A stretch of DNA of 64,000 nt from Paragonimus skrjabini miyazakii (taxonomy: Eukaryota; Platyhelminthes; Trematoda; Plagiorchiida; Troglotrematidae), in contig JTDE01001386.1 of the NCBI GenBank assembly GCA_014338405.1, positions 53,246-117,245 on the forward strand, in the 5' to 3' direction. The stretch's first letter is position 1; the number at the start of each line of letters is the position of its first letter. The position numbers were made by a program, and so were the translations under genes. The notes beneath the pieces are model-generated. The model saw only the letters and a program-made list of their open reading frames with translations. It was not told where the DNA came from and searched no databases. Below are positions 47,700 through 61,084 of the stretch, piece by piece.

Positions 47700-50600
47700 C
47701 AATTTGAGCGACCACGAAGACTTTAACCGGGCGGCCGAAACTTATACATTTAACTCAACTGGGGGGGGGACAAAACTAAACTAAAGCGTACGGGTATTTT
47801 GCTACAGACTCATCAGTACGGGACAATCTGTATATCTTCTTTTCTGTTAGCTGTATCGAGGATTAACAGCACATAAGATAAGAAAACTGCACCTCTGGTT
47901 ACTCAATGACATACATACTACAAAATATATTCAAGTTTTTCTTCATTCCGTCAAACATAAACACAACTTATGACAACGTTTCAGTTCTAGCATATAGAAA
48001 TCTAGCCTGACTCTATTCATTACATTGTACGCCAATATATAAGGCATCTACCCTATTCTTTACCTTTGCCCCAGATCTCATCATAATAATTTTGTCTTAC
48101 TGCTCCAATGCAACTGCTGTGCGCGGATAACCAGTCGCCTGTCATTTAACTTTGATAGCGTGACTCCGGTTACACCTTCTTTGGAGTATAACCTACCTGC
48201 TTTGTCTTCAAACTTATTGACCGTTTGGAATAAACGCGCCTAGTATGGATCTAATATCTTGAATTTCTATTCCTGCGTCGTGCAACCGGCAACACTCCCT
48301 AAAAGAGTTGTTGGTATCCACTTGACGATGGAAATTTTTGAGGCGGTTGAATTATCCCATGATCTTAAGCTCCAGCCTTTTGGATTGTCCGCTTGTCACT
48401 AATAGCTCGTAGGCATCTGCGTAGAACTGCCTGTTATTCATAGTTGTATTTCCTTCTATTACTCAAGTTTCAGTGTATTGATCTCCCTCACAACTACATC
48501 TGTATACTTACCACCAACTGCCTAAATACAGTTTGAAGCACACTGGCATGTTTTCATTGGTTTGTGATTATGGTCCCTCGCAATTAAAATTAATTATTCG
48601 ACCCTGATACGTTTTTTGAAGTTAAAATGCACCTTTTCTATAACGTAGTTTTCTCTCGATGTGTCTGTTAACATCCATTTTATATCAACTGCACTAATCG
48701 TCCTCTTGCTGATATTATTAATGCGGATACATGTTTGCTTTGATCCTGGTCTTTAAAAACGCCTGCATTCAAAAGAACTTTTAGCTAACACATCTTTGTT
48801 ACTTCAACTAATGTTGGTGCATTCTGGCAACGTCTTCCAGCCTGCCATATATCTCATCTGTTTATAAAAACAGTTCATGAATAAACAATGTCTGTTGTAT
48901 CCATGTGCATCATTGACTACTTGTAATCCTCCAGTATTCACTATTTTGTTTCGCATACTTTCTAGCACCGCTTATTCTCAAAAATCCGTCCAGCAATCGG
49001 CAAATAGGAAAATACAAGAACCTGAACCTAACTCTTACTCCAAAACAGTTCATCTGGAAGCCTAAAACGCATTCATAAAACATCTCCTAGTCAATGTATC
49101 GACTTTCATTCCGGTTCACGAGAGAAAATCAAACCATTGTCGACACTCAATTGTCTGTTCCGAAGTACTGCGAGTTGATAAGGTGTTCACACCAGTTTTG
49201 TTGACCCACCTGGTTGGACGTTCATTCGAGTATCCAGTTGTTTGGCCGACTTCTTCATACTGCAGGTGGAACTGTATGTGTGTCAAATACCACACAAAAG
49301 CACACACAGATTCAGACACTCAAGTGCGCGCACATGTGTGTGCACCACCAATAATTCATCGATGCTCCAATCGGCCGTCACACAAGACAGCGCACAATGT
49401 GTGTCACAGTCCTCGCACGAGCACAGGTAACTTTCTGGACGTGAATTGCTGGCTACACGCGTCGCGGATTGTCAAAGCCTATAGATCAACATAAGTTGAA
49501 CGAACAGAGACAAAAAAATTATTTCCACACATATACGTATGCGCTAGCCGATGAGAAGTCTCAAATTCAGTTCCACCATTTCACCATCGTCATTCGATGC
49601 TTTTCGCTTGCACAGGTATTAGAAGGTTGAATCGCGAGAACTGCGCACAGGTGTAACCGATATGGGTCGACGTCCGTCAGCAGCTGGCGGTAGTTTCATA
49701 AAGCGAGGCGTTGAACTACCCCCGGTGAAAAACGCGTTGACCACACAGATAGTGTGCACATTGGTAGCTAATTCGAAAGAGCACTGACCTGTAAATGGAC
49801 TTATGTGAACACAAACCTAGTTGGAAGTGTGTGATATATGAAGGTTGAAATTTCATACCAGTGGCACACGTTTGACGTATTTCTTCTCACGGATCTTATT
49901 TGAACAAACAGTTCACTGAGTTACTGAAACAGCACGGTCCAACTTTATCCTAGTATTATAATTTGATCAGTTCTAATGGGCAGTAAACGATGGGGCAGTT
50001 TGAGTGTCCCCTTCAGGATTAGGCTTCACGGTTTTTGGGAGAATACTCTACATTTCTTATGGGTTTGTACAAGTGGGAATGGGGTGCAGTATTTTTCTTA
50101 CCAAAGAGCTCTAAGTAAAGTATGTTATCGGTTGTAGGTGCTGTTCACACTGTACCGATCTACACAACTCCTCGTATACGATGAATTAACTACAGGTTTC
50201 ATTATACGCCAAACCTCAATCATTTTGTTCAAACGTGATCCGAACTGAGCAAGACAATGCAGTCCTCTTAATGTAACACATTCGTAAATCATATTCAAAC
50301 TACGTCAGTCAATAGTGTCGCAAAGATGACAAATTCGTGTTGCTGTATTCAAAGCGATCACAGAATAGTAATAATCTGAGGCCCCAGGTTGACAAATGAA
50401 ATTTCGTCAACAAGTGACTTACTTTTCCTAATGGATCAGACAAACCATGAAACCAACAACGCACCGTGATTGAACTGCTGCCTATATACCTTCTGACATT
50501 AATATCGAATTGCTTTATGTTGTATTTCTGAAAGCATGGAGCATCTTCCCCGAGTGGTCAGCATGAGAAAATGGAGTGGTAATATTAAAAAATCAGAATG

Positions 50601-52430
50601 ATTGGGTAAGAGAATGGTACTTTATCTATCGAAATGTAACTGGTTTAGCCAAATTCAATCATTTTATTGCTCCTTTGACACAAACCCACCTAAGGTTACA
50701 CAGGATGTGTATAACTATCACTAGTCTGCTGTCAATGTTGACGTATCGCACAGAGTGCTTAGAATGTTAAGGGCACGACAAGCTAGAAACATGGGAAACT
50801 GCTAGCTTGAATGCATTTTCCAGTGAAATATGTACACTTTAATCGTGTCCGAAATAGGCTTAATTTCGTGATAGAAGATAAAATAAATGTGACTTATTGA
50901 ATAAACAAACCATTTGTGAATAAAGGCTGAGGTAGCTCTAGCGCAGACGTCATTTGTGGTAATTAAGGGTAGAATGTATATGAACATAAAAACAGTATTT
51001 GTATTAATATTAGTGGCGTACACACTTGGGGCCAGGTCTAAAGTGGTATGACAGAAAATTTCGTGATGAATATTCAGTTCGAATCAGACGGACTGTACAA
51101 TGCATCTCCTTAGATGCACACCTAAAGGATCATTAAATCGGTCACTCTAAAGTGTGGAAGCTTTGGGGGGACCACTGCTTTTGTTCGAGCTTTGTGAAAG
51201 TCGTAAGCATGCCCGTTAAGAACAATATGTTCTTTTATATAATTTTCTCTCATTTTATGCTAGTGACAATTGTAAGAGAACAGTCCTTATGCGAAAGGAG
51301 TGGTTGCAGAGGGAACACATCCACATAATTTGAAGAACTTGAAACATTGTCTATCGATCGGTATTAATTAAATCAAGTTATTCATCAATCTCAATTTTTC
51401 CAAACAGAAGGTCGTCACAACAGCTATATCAAGATTTTACACCATAACACTCCAAACAACTGACATTATGATTTAGGCTGATTTGCTTTCAGTTATGAAG
51501 AAAATCCATTCTTTTGACAAAAGTGAAATGTACCCAATAACCACGAAGGAAATTAATAGGTGAATTTGGTGGAAAACCTGCTATTGTTTGCTTCATTTAT
51601 CTTTGAATAAACATACCTCATAAAAAGCTGTAACCGATAACTCCTGGTTAGCACTGTAACTACAAAATTTAATGTAAAGTGATCCTTTCAACCAGTATGG
51701 TTTGATGTTCACCCTGGATACCGTTTGTGTATTATAACAGTTATTATATGGCTTTCATGCATAACGTGCACAATTTGCTTGGCTAACGGGTTACAGTCAC
51801 ACACGAACAGATGTGATGAATCGATGCAGCTAGTTGCGTTAAAACCAAACAATGGCGGCTAAAACATCATTCACTGTACTGAAAGTAACTAAAAGCACAC
51901 CTGACCGAGAGTGTAACACAATCAACTTAACGAAACAGAAGTTAAACTGGTCCTTTTCGTCATTGTGCAAGCCAGGTTAGCAAGCGTACGGGGGCAGTAG
52001 AAGCACACATAATATTCGACCTGAAGATCTGCGGTTGATGAGGCACGCAATGTTGTCGCATTCTACCGGAGAATGGAAACGTAGAGCACGTGGAAGTTGG
52101 GGGGTGATGATGGCGTGGTAACCAAAAAAATGAAAACTTTCACACGTCGGCCCATCAAAAACACTGGTTACATGTGACAGACCGCAAGTTCGAAGTAGAC
52201 ACGAAGTGTGCGCCAGGAAGATGGACTTTGTAGTGAACGTGGCATGGGTATAATATACCAGGCTGCAAACTGGTTGTATTCGTGTGGGCGGAGGATTGTA
52301 TCAGTGCAACAAAGTGTAGTGAGTGAAACGGGACCAGTTGAAATTGTGGTGTTCACTGTCATTTTTGGCTTTCCTTTCTTGCAAAATTTATTTACCCCGC
52401 AAAGTTTACGATCACTGATGAGTAGTTGGG
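47700..52430. other. long gene-free stretch
   Basis: No gene was recognised. Around 49260-49350 the sequence is rich in CA/TG and carries short acacac and gtgtgtg runs. Frames such as 49183-49494 are compositionally repetitive. The remainder is ordinary A+T-rich DNA. Confidence 0.5.
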
Positions 52431-52439
52431 GGTTTGGTT

Positions 52440-52592
52440 AACTTCAAGTTGAGCATCACCCACAAGTGATCGCAGCTGTCGCATTCCCATAGACTTTCCA
52501 GTCGGCCCCTTTCGAAAAGAAGCACTAGACTCGAGTTTCGCTCTCATTAGAGCTCGTCAGTAGTACATATCCTCGCCACTACCGGGACTATA
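52440..52592 (-). repeat. SINE-like element, copy 3 (truncated at its tRNA head)
   Basis: Positions 52495-52592 match copy 1 (414-513) with only a handful of differences, including the cggcccctttcgaaaagaagc and actcgagtttcgctctc blocks. The match ends at gggacta, where the B box should begin, so the tRNA-like 5' part is missing, as in 5'-truncated retrotransposition. The left flank (acaagtgatcgcag-tgtcgcattc) also resembles 2145-2165, which suggests the element extends to about 52440. Confidence 0.7.
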
Positions 52593-54499
52593 ACTGATTA
52601 GATTTTGTCCTGATTGGATTGTTGATAGTGTAGTTCAACCAAGCAATGAACCAACAATGTTACAAGACGATTTGCCATTACTCAAAGTAACTGTTCACGA
52701 CAGATTCCACCGCACTAAGTCCGCTGTGTGTTGGGAGAAAATTCCTCTTGAACAATAGAGAAATCCCAGTGTATTCGGTTCCTCCACTGTACTGAAAAAA
52801 ATGTAGCCACATTTAGCTGTTTGTAACAACGACCACGTGAAAACAAGAGACAAGGCGTGCGATGGACAATTAGTCTATATGTACAGTGAACGTAATAGTT
52901 ATAAAAAACAGTGTGTAACAAGAAAGTAAAGAGATAACAGGTTCTACAGTAGCGTTCTCTTGATTCATACTTTTCATGTGTCGAGCAATGTTCTGCAATT
53001 ACTGCATTACACATTTTGACGCAGGAACACTTCAGACTCAATAGGTTACAGTAGTTGGGCAGATAATGAAGAAACAAAAAGACATTTCAGAACAACTGAA
53101 CTAAACAGAATTCAACTAGAGATAGACGCGTGATGATTTTATCGAGTTCAGTTCGTCTTTCTGTCACTTGCCTGTTTCTTAGGGAAATTTGGCCCTTCAA
53201 CTCACTGCGTGCTTATCACTGTTTCGTAACTAGTGCAGCTGTGTAAGATGCTGAGCACAAATTGTTTTGCATACATACTTTGCAAAGGCGAAGTGGACGT
53301 AAGGGAACGCGGTGACACAGATTACCTCTGGGTAGACAAGGAAAAGGAGGTGGACGGTAATTCAACTGAACTACGTGAATCTTGACGTTTTCTGGTCGAG
53401 TCGTCCCTAGAGCAAGAACAGCCAGAGATGCTAAGCATGGAAAACAGCAGGGACCTTGAATTGTGGTTTACATCTCGAGCTGAAATGACACACCTGTTTA
53501 TCTATGACCACGTTACCTTAGAGGTGAAGACATCCGACGCTGACTGTTTGAGAGCATACTGTCAAGGATATTTTTGGTTAGGTTCCCGCCATTGCTTTGT
53601 TTCCTTCTTGTTAGTACTAGTGACTGTCTTTGACTCCACTCACTCACTTTTGGTTGGTGGGCCTCCACTATTACATGGTTGTATCGTAGTAAAGTGTCAT
53701 TATTGACTGTTGGTATATTGGTACTTGAACTAACTATCTTAATCTCCGACCTACCGATTGTGCACTGATAAAACTTGTATCGTGCCTTCAATTGCTGACC
53801 AGCATCTGGTTCAGTCACCATTGCCAACTCATAAAACACTGCAAGTACCCAGATGTATAACTTGAAGCTTTCCTTAACCAAGAAGGCCTGAAGACATGGA
53901 TTAAGCTACCTAATGAGAATTAGACTGAAAAGAATTATCTCTTCGGCCGTTGCTTTCCCATCGATCACAACCGATAAATCTTTGAAAACAAAACATTTTT
54001 CAACTGGCTTTAGCTAAGGTGATCAGCACATTTAGCGTTTTAGAACTATATCATTTATTTAAGCGAACATCTAACAGATGTGTTGATTGCTTGGTTGTAG
54101 GCTGCATTTAAATGTTGAATGAATGACGCATGTCATCCATGTGATCGGCCAGAACTCAACGAACATTTTATTGCATCTGCTCACATAAGAAACGGACTCA
54201 TCTCTGTTTAATGGGACATGTGATTAATTAGACGGGTCGGATGACTATTTTCAACTGTCAGATGATGAGATATCAAAGTGGACAAACGAGCAAACGAGTT
54301 TGCAGATCTGAGGGTTTTAAACCACACATGAGTCTAACAACGAATAAATCAATCCGAATAGCTGACAAATGGCTTGTCTGGTGTAAATAAAGAACGTTTA
54401 TGTTGTCGACGATTACGGAAAAGTTTCAAAGTAATTTACTTTTTTCTTGAGTTTCTTATTATTCAAGTTCTTCCCGCGAGTTTATGCTATAAATATGCG

Positions 54500-54530
<31 letters not shown>

Positions 54531-55030
54531 GCGTAAGGTATGTACATACGATACCCATGGAAATGACGATTGCGTAACCTCCGTCACCGTTTCAACGAAC
54601 AAACTTTGACCGATTGATCTTGTTCGTTAGTTTTCATAACTGCCTCGATCTTTGAGATCATCCTGGTTAATATGCGCGATGTCTACAGTGGTATTTCACT
54701 GTGGCTTTAAAAATGTATATGGCAGTTATTATCAGTTGTATTTCGGAAACACTGTTCATAGGCAGATACTTATGACAATTGTGTAAACGGAGAAAAATGC
54801 ACAACAACCGTCTAAACGTGCAACCAATCAAAATTTCTCAGGGTGATTAGAGAGGAAGCGCTTAACATTTAGATAAGAAGAACCTCCTTTTCCTATAGGA
54901 GGAAATCGGTCATCAGGTTGTAAACTATCTGTAACCCAGCTAACATTCATGATGGTCACAAACGGAGCTTAGATAAACTTCTGTTATCAGACGATCTCAG
55001 TGATCATTAATGAAGTGGTGGGCAGTTGTA
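52593..55030. other. gene-poor stretch
   Basis: Unassigned frames occur at 53428-53706 (plus) and 53513-53881 (minus); they overlap and neither has a recognisable domain. Nothing else was supported except the (TA)n run listed separately. Confidence 0.4.
54500..54532. repeat. (TA)n microsatellite
   Basis: An alternating ta run (gtatatatacatatata...) lies at about 54499-54530 with one interruption. It is likely polymorphic in length. Confidence 0.9.
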
Positions 55031-55294
55031 TCAAACTTGTTGGGTTTTATCAGCACGACGCCTGTCAGGAGCATTGAGCCACGACCTAATAAAGTACCAA
55101 AACAACAGTGGACAGCTGTTCACATATGCTCCTGTTATCCCGATGCCTTTTAGGCCGTGGCTTTGTGGGAAATTGTCTAGATTATCCCACAAACTGCTCA
55201 TTATACGTTCGACTGTTGTTTGTGCGTATGTCTCACCAGACTCAACGACTTCAAAGCAATTATCCACAAGTTGGTTGATGGTAACTGGGACCAA
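55031..55294 (-). other. coding-like frame, possibly an RT N-terminal relic
   Basis: This 87-codon minus-strand frame reads as a protein (NCFEVVESGETYAQTTVERI, then HGLKGIGITGAYVNSCPLLF and IRSWLN). The layout resembles the region of CR1-type RT just before the core, K-x-x-G-x-D-x-I...LK-x-C-A...F-x-x-S-x, but the key aspartate is not there. The plus strand is also open over 138 codons. The assignment is weak. Confidence 0.22.
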
Positions 55295-55299
55295 TCACT

Positions 55300-56580
55300 A
55301 TCAAACGCCATTCAAGGTGATGACTACAAAAGTTGTGAACACAGGAAATTTTTTAAGGAGCAATTTAAAATTACGAAATATATTATTCATGCATATGTGC
55401 CTGTTGTCCTTTGCCCTTAATCTAGTTTGTGTTTATGTTTAGTGTCCAAGTGTGAACTGGACTTAAGTGTTTGGAGTCAGTTCATCCAGATATGTGAATA
55501 CCGTAAACCGTATTGGGTTTCTTACTGTTTCTACATGTTGGTGCACACACTTTTTGTCATGAACTGTGGTGCTAATCTAACAAACGAGATGGATCGAAAT
55601 CGCTCATAATTTCAGGGTGATTTACCGTGGTGCTCCGTCTCTTTACATACTGCATCAGCTAGTACATGATGATAGGTTACTTTCAGCAAAGACGACCCCC
55701 GAGAAAGAAAGTTCTTGCGGACTACGAAAGACATGACAAGTGAACATGACAACAAGTCGGATCGATACATTTGCTTGCTAGTCACCGGTCAACTAGTGTA
55801 ACATTTATTATGGTCATCAGCTTTGACAGAGGACGTGAGTATTTTGCACATAGGCAGAAACGCGTGGACCATTGGTAAGCATCAAGATCGGCGAAAAATA
55901 GGATCGGCTAAACTGGAATCGGACCGAACGTGTGTAGGCAACCGCAAGTGGTGCCGTTCAGATTATATGACAGTTACAAACCCTCCTAAATTATGCACTT
56001 AACGTTCTTCTAGTCAGAGCTTCTTTGCAATTGTTTTTGTTCCATTTTAATGAACTGGCCTGGTTAAGCTCCGTTTCACACACCACTTAGAGAATCCAGT
56101 TTGCTAACCCCATCCAAACGATGAACGATTGTCCTACATATATATGTATATGGGTAGGATGTATGTAAACATTTAATTAATCATCTACGCACGTGTTGAT
56201 TTTGTGATTTTGAATGATGCATCAAGTAGACTTACTTTTTTCTTTGTCTGTGTATATGCTCCATACCCCACGACAGCGTCCACCCATGTTTACAGTCAGA
56301 AGGCAAAAGTAGGTAGGCTTTATGTCGCAAAACCAGCGCAATTACGATGGAACGATCGGTTGTTAGGCAAAAGGTAATATTTACCATTAATTATCTCATT
56401 GTAGCTAAAAGCCGCGCCACTTAATTTTGCACTGTTGCCTAAGTGTGGATGCATCCGCTCCATTTGTGTAACAAAAACAAAAGCCAAAGCGGCATACAGA
56501 TTAATGAGTGAGCAACAGATAAAACGCTTCTACATCGGAAGCTACAAAGCACAGCTATAACTGGTGAGAAATGCTGGTTA
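55300..56580. other. non-coding stretch, nothing recognised
   Basis: No supported gene, RNA or repeat. A short palindromic acatatatatgtatat lies near 56137. Confidence 0.45.
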
Positions 56581-56581
56581 C

Positions 56582-56851
56582 TCAGAGTAACTCAATCTTA
56601 AAAATGCGAATACTTGCAACCGGTTTTAGGTCACCCAGCTGATAAAACCGCGATCTACTCACCAAGTTTGGAGGCAGGATTGAGTAAATCTTCTCACCCG
56701 AGTTAAGTACTATTGGTATCAATTTCAACAGGAAATTCCGCCTCCAGCTAACCTGTAACTGACCAGAAACGGTGTACGAAATTGATGGAGGACCAATCAC
56801 CTTCGGAACATTGTGGGCCAATTTTAAGCTTACGCGGTTCAGTTCTGACAC
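56582..56851 (-). other. candidate exon with fibronectin type III-like pattern
   Basis: Read on the minus strand, a pyrimidine-rich acceptor (ctttcgcaatcttgtgtcag) ends at about 56848 and opens into a frame that runs to a stop at 56582. It has the order P-x-ISYTVSGQLQVSWR (strand B tryptophan) ... Y-S-I ... YQLGDLKPVASIRI, which resembles the Y-x-L-x-x-LKP motif of FN3 domains. It could be the last exon of an adhesion- or receptor-type protein whose other exons lie to the right, or a pseudo-exon. No poly(A) signal or partner exon was identified. Confidence 0.33.
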
Positions 56852-58490
56852 AAGATTGCGAAAGCAGGAAGCCAGGTTTTGTTGTTTTTATCAGTAAAGC
56901 AAAACTGAACCAACCACAAATACGAAACGCGAATGCGGATGAAAACTAGCTGTAGCGCTACTGACATCCAAGCTGTTTAACAAACCGTTAAGATTTTGCT
57001 ATTTCGTCCAGCTGCCTGGTGAGCAACGTGCCTTAGGTGATCAACTTATTTGTTGCACTAGAGGATGGATGAGTAGGGTCCATTAATTGATGCACACCGA
57101 AGGTAAGTGACTAGCAGTTCCTCATTGTGAATGCAAGAAATCGATGCGGAATATAGCGATCACGTCAAAAGAAAGACAGAAAATTGACTCGTAACGACGT
57201 GAGAATCAGTGAGCATGAGAGTGTATAGAGATCTCTAAGAATGTCTAACGGCTGTCAGGGGGTTCTTTGTGATTCCCACTCCGTATTGAACAATCAGGGC
57301 GGGGGGTCGGAAGACAGTAAGTAAACGGGCAAGAAGTGAGGCTTTTTAAGTACTCCCCAACTGAGACTGGTTGTGAAACTGGCGTTGCCTCTAAGGCGAT
57401 CGCAACAGCTTCACAAAAATGTACCTCACCAAACACGAATTTGGTGTACAAGACCTTAATGGATGAAGCAGGTATATGCAGCATCGATCAAAGCGAGTGC
57501 TATATCGCACTGCTTGAGGTGGTCATTTCAACAGTGTTCCCTTTAGTGATGAAGGGGAGTTCAGTTTAAACAACCGGTACGGCTGGCGAACTTATTTGCT
57601 CAGCTTGTCTGCCTGCAGAATCAGTTCTGTTTCCCACGCTACAATGACTGTTCGCTGATGGTTTTTTGATCACTCCATGCTAAAACAACATAGATGCCAA
57701 CAATACTTGTTGGAATGCGTATTTCAGCTTCTTGTATCGACAACTTTGAAGCAGACCTTCTGACTTCGCTGCTCGGGTGCATGACGACAGTTTGCCTTCT
57801 GACAAACCCGTGCCACAATACGTGTACCCTAATCCTCTAAACGGTGGGTTTATATACTTATATGGTTTGCACAAAACCCTAACTGGGACCCAACGGAGAG
57901 CCTATCAGTTTCATCCAAAAAACTCTACCGGAAACGACAGTTTTATTTATATGGAGTAGTTCAAAGTTTAGCTTATTCAAGAATGACTAAATTCCAGTAG
58001 TGGAGTACGAACATCCCTATTTAACTACGTGTAAAGAAAGATGAGTCCAAACATAAAAAAAAAGACGGAAGCCTATTGCACATTCAGTTAAGATTCACGG
58101 CTATACGCAGTCTATCGGAACTGCTGTAAACCTCTTGATTCGGGACAGAACAAAGATTATTTACTCAGATAATGCTGGTTCTGTACATACTACGTAATCG
58201 TTAGCGAATTATACAACTTACAACCAAGTGAACTCTGGGCACGAAATTTAACCGTCAGTAGGTATCATTCAATAACACGGTAACGTAAGCAATTCACTGA
58301 GGCGGGACAAAATAAACAAAAAGAGGATAATTCAAACAAGAGTTCATAGTGCCAATTCAGAGTATGTTACGTGTAGCAATATGAGAGATGTTCGACCAGT
58401 ATTCAACGTAATCGATTCATGTGGATATATATAAGGGACCTACAGTACGATAGCTTGACCAATGGAATATAGGTATGGGAGCAGCTTAGA
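56852..58490. other. unassigned stretch
   Basis: Frames at 57336-57569 and 57777-57959 (plus) and 57245-57484 (minus) have protein-like composition but no recognisable motif or clear splice bounds. They would be the first places to look for partners of the FN3-like exon. Confidence 0.3.
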
Positions 58491-58515
58491 TCGACATGGT
58501 GCATATCACTGGTTG

Positions 58516-58592
58516 TGGGTGGGTCGCCGGGTGGTAGAGTGGCGGGACCGGATGTGGAGATTCGGTAGTTCGAGCTTTCCGGCGGACCCTCT
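58516..58592 (+). repeat. tRNA-like Pol III module
   Basis: An A box TGGTAGAGTGG (58532-58542) is followed by a B-box-like gtagttcgagctttcc (58565-58580). The spacing is short for a tRNA, and no acceptor stem pairs well. It is probably the remnant of another tRNA-derived SINE. Confidence 0.4.
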
Positions 58593-58599
58593 TGCCATC

Positions 58600-60945
58600 G
58601 TACTCTCAGTTTCAGTTGTAGTGATCCGTACGTCATTTTCATTTATTCTGGCCAGAATCAACACGTATTTTGTTTACTGTGGTGGAGTTTTACTTCAGTG
58701 TATTGCTTTTCTGAGTGACGTTATAAGTGGTTCATGACCGCTAATACTTTCAAGTTTGTCGTTAGCTCAATTTTTGCTCTGGTTAGAAATTAAAACTTGC
58801 CAACCATGTTGATTTACGTTTTAGCACACCTGCAAGAAAGAACATCTCAATACACTATCTTAAAATTGGTTGTCGTAACATGAAAATTAGCAGGCCGGAT
58901 AAAAGTTTTGAGCACCACGTGAATCAGAACCATACCTGCTTTGGTCCAGTTATCTATGGTCTTGATACCGGAGATAACGTAAGACATGGCGACTTAAATG
59001 ATCTGAAATTGAGCAAAGTCTTGTTCCTTTCGAATCAACTAGACAACAGGCCAACTTGAGCATTTCTGACAAGTACTAGTGGCTGAAGTGTTGAATGTGA
59101 TTAGTTGACTATGCATAACAAAGGTCTAACGAAGCAGCGACTCACCACATGCCTCAAAGGTGCAAGAAAGAAGATTCGACTATTAATGTGAACATTCATA
59201 CGTATTACTATTGAGGCCTATCAGATGCGAAAACGACGTCTAATATCTTGAGACATTTATCAAAATAAAGGTTCTACCTAGTGCAATTTTTCTAACGTGC
59301 TGTGAACCTTGCTTGGGTTTATAATCCTGATCGCTAGCCCATAATCAGTTCCAGTCGATTTAAGGCCTTCTGGAATGTGACAACAAACGAACAGACTCCC
59401 CTACGGTACATACTAGGAGGTATCTATATCCAAAACAGTATGTAACTTCGACCGTCGTAAAAATCCTCTAATTTCATTACTATAAGCCTCAATCGGCGCT
59501 GTCTTATAGGAAAACGTTAGCAGCCGAATAAAACCGCTGGCTTCTCTCTCTCTTTCCGAAACTCTAATCACCCCAGACCCTCGGTCAACCATTTTTGTCA
59601 CTTGATAGAAGGACGAGAATTTGTTAACCCGCCTGAGCAAAAAAGGTTAAATGGATGTATCTGATGTTACATCTGCCTGAGATATTCTATGCAAAGCGTG
59701 ACATTTTCGTTTTATTTCACATTTCCTAACGTTATTACCTAAGTTGATAGTCCCAGTAATCTATGTCTTATCTCACATAAAACATTAGTGTCTATTATAA
59801 ATGACCCATCGTCTCCAAATACACGTTCGCATCTAACCCAGTCCACAAGGTTCTCCATCGATCTTCTCCGAGTTTTTAACAACCGTTGCTAATGCACAGA
59901 CATCCCAACCTTTCTAATTTCGGAAAAGTTGTACACCAACCCATAAACGACCCCTACACTGCACTGTTTGCCCATAATGGTCTCTTCACGTTTTTGAACG
60001 TTTCTTATCCGAACCACCGCTCTAGAGAGGTTATGTAACACATGTACAACATTTCCTATTCCTCTCACCTTTCGCTTTTTCTACATATGCGTGTACACTA
60101 GAGTATAAGACATACAGCTCGATGACCACCACTTCTGAGAGCTCTGGAGCTTGTTGACTCTTGTTCCGTTTAATCAATCTGACCACACCACATTTCCGTT
60201 ACTGTCTGTCTCAACGATCCTATCCACTGTGGACGTGGAAAGACTTTAGAGTTGTAAAGCAGATTGAATTCGTCGGAAGTAACTTTACACAGAAATAGAC
60301 TTTTAGATAACCGGTCACGAGAAGGAATATTCGGCTCAAGTTTTGTTCTGTTAATAGCTCACTAGTAGTGTACTACACTGCGGCGAATGGGAACAAACCC
60401 AGTTTGGTCAGTTTAACCTTTTGTGTTTTCTCAATCCGAGGTGAAGTAAAAATTGTAGGGCGTCGCTTGGTGTTAACAGACTAGCTGTTGCGTCTCCTCT
60501 AGGGGTGATCAGGTAATCTCAATATTAATCATAAACAACTGTGGCTGAGTATTGAGGTAGTACAATTCTGTCGGACACAGTGTCAGGTGAATAGTGCAAC
60601 GGTCCACAAGGTCACCTCGTTAGAACCTGAGATGGAGTTTAACTCTCGTAGTGTTAAGAATATAAACTACTGACGACCTTATCAAGAGCGAAATTCGGGT
60701 ATGGTGATTATTTACGGATTGGACTGGTTAATGAAATCCTAATTGAATGCAAAAGCTGTAATGGTCCAAATTATACTAACCAAATTCTCTGCTACTTAAC
60801 AGAAGTACTATAATGTGTGTTGAAACTCTAAACCTAAGCAGTTTCCTGAACCGTTCCGAGTCGATTCATTCTTCTTCTAGCATTCTCACACGCTGCCACG
60901 ACCTCCAATTATTGATACATGGTTTAGCAGATTTGATCATTTAAA
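58600..60945. other. gene-poor stretch
   Basis: Nothing recognised apart from an unassigned 75-codon minus frame at 59413-59640. The region is A+T rich. Confidence 0.45.
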
Positions 60946-60947
60946 AG

Positions 60948-61079
60948 AGACCCAGTTGAGAAAAATCTGGACGAAGTTTAGTAGCTCAGCTTGTAGAGCA
61001 TTTGCCACATTCAGGCATGTTGCTTTTTCTGTCACTGGTTCGAATCCAGCCGAAGTCCAGATTCTTCTCAATTAGGTCT
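60948..61079 (+). repeat. tRNA-derived SINE, copy 3, flanked by inverted tail copies
   Basis: It has an A box tagctcagcttgtagagc (60982-60999), a B box ctggttcgaatccag (61035-61049) and the family tail at 61055-61079. The left flank 60948-60972 is a reverse-complement copy of that tail (22 of 25 positions pair), so the transcript could fold into a long stem with the tRNA-like part in the loop. Confidence 0.8.
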
Positions 61080-61084
61080 ATCCT

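Noticed and set aside
55026..55442. 138-codon plus-strand ORF
   Set aside because: Composition is low in information and the opposite strand reads more like protein; no domain or splice support.
60982..61050. Functional tRNA gene at the SINE core
   Set aside because: The same core and tail recur at 27.6 and 46.4 kb, and the flanks are repeat tail rather than tRNA acceptor stem.
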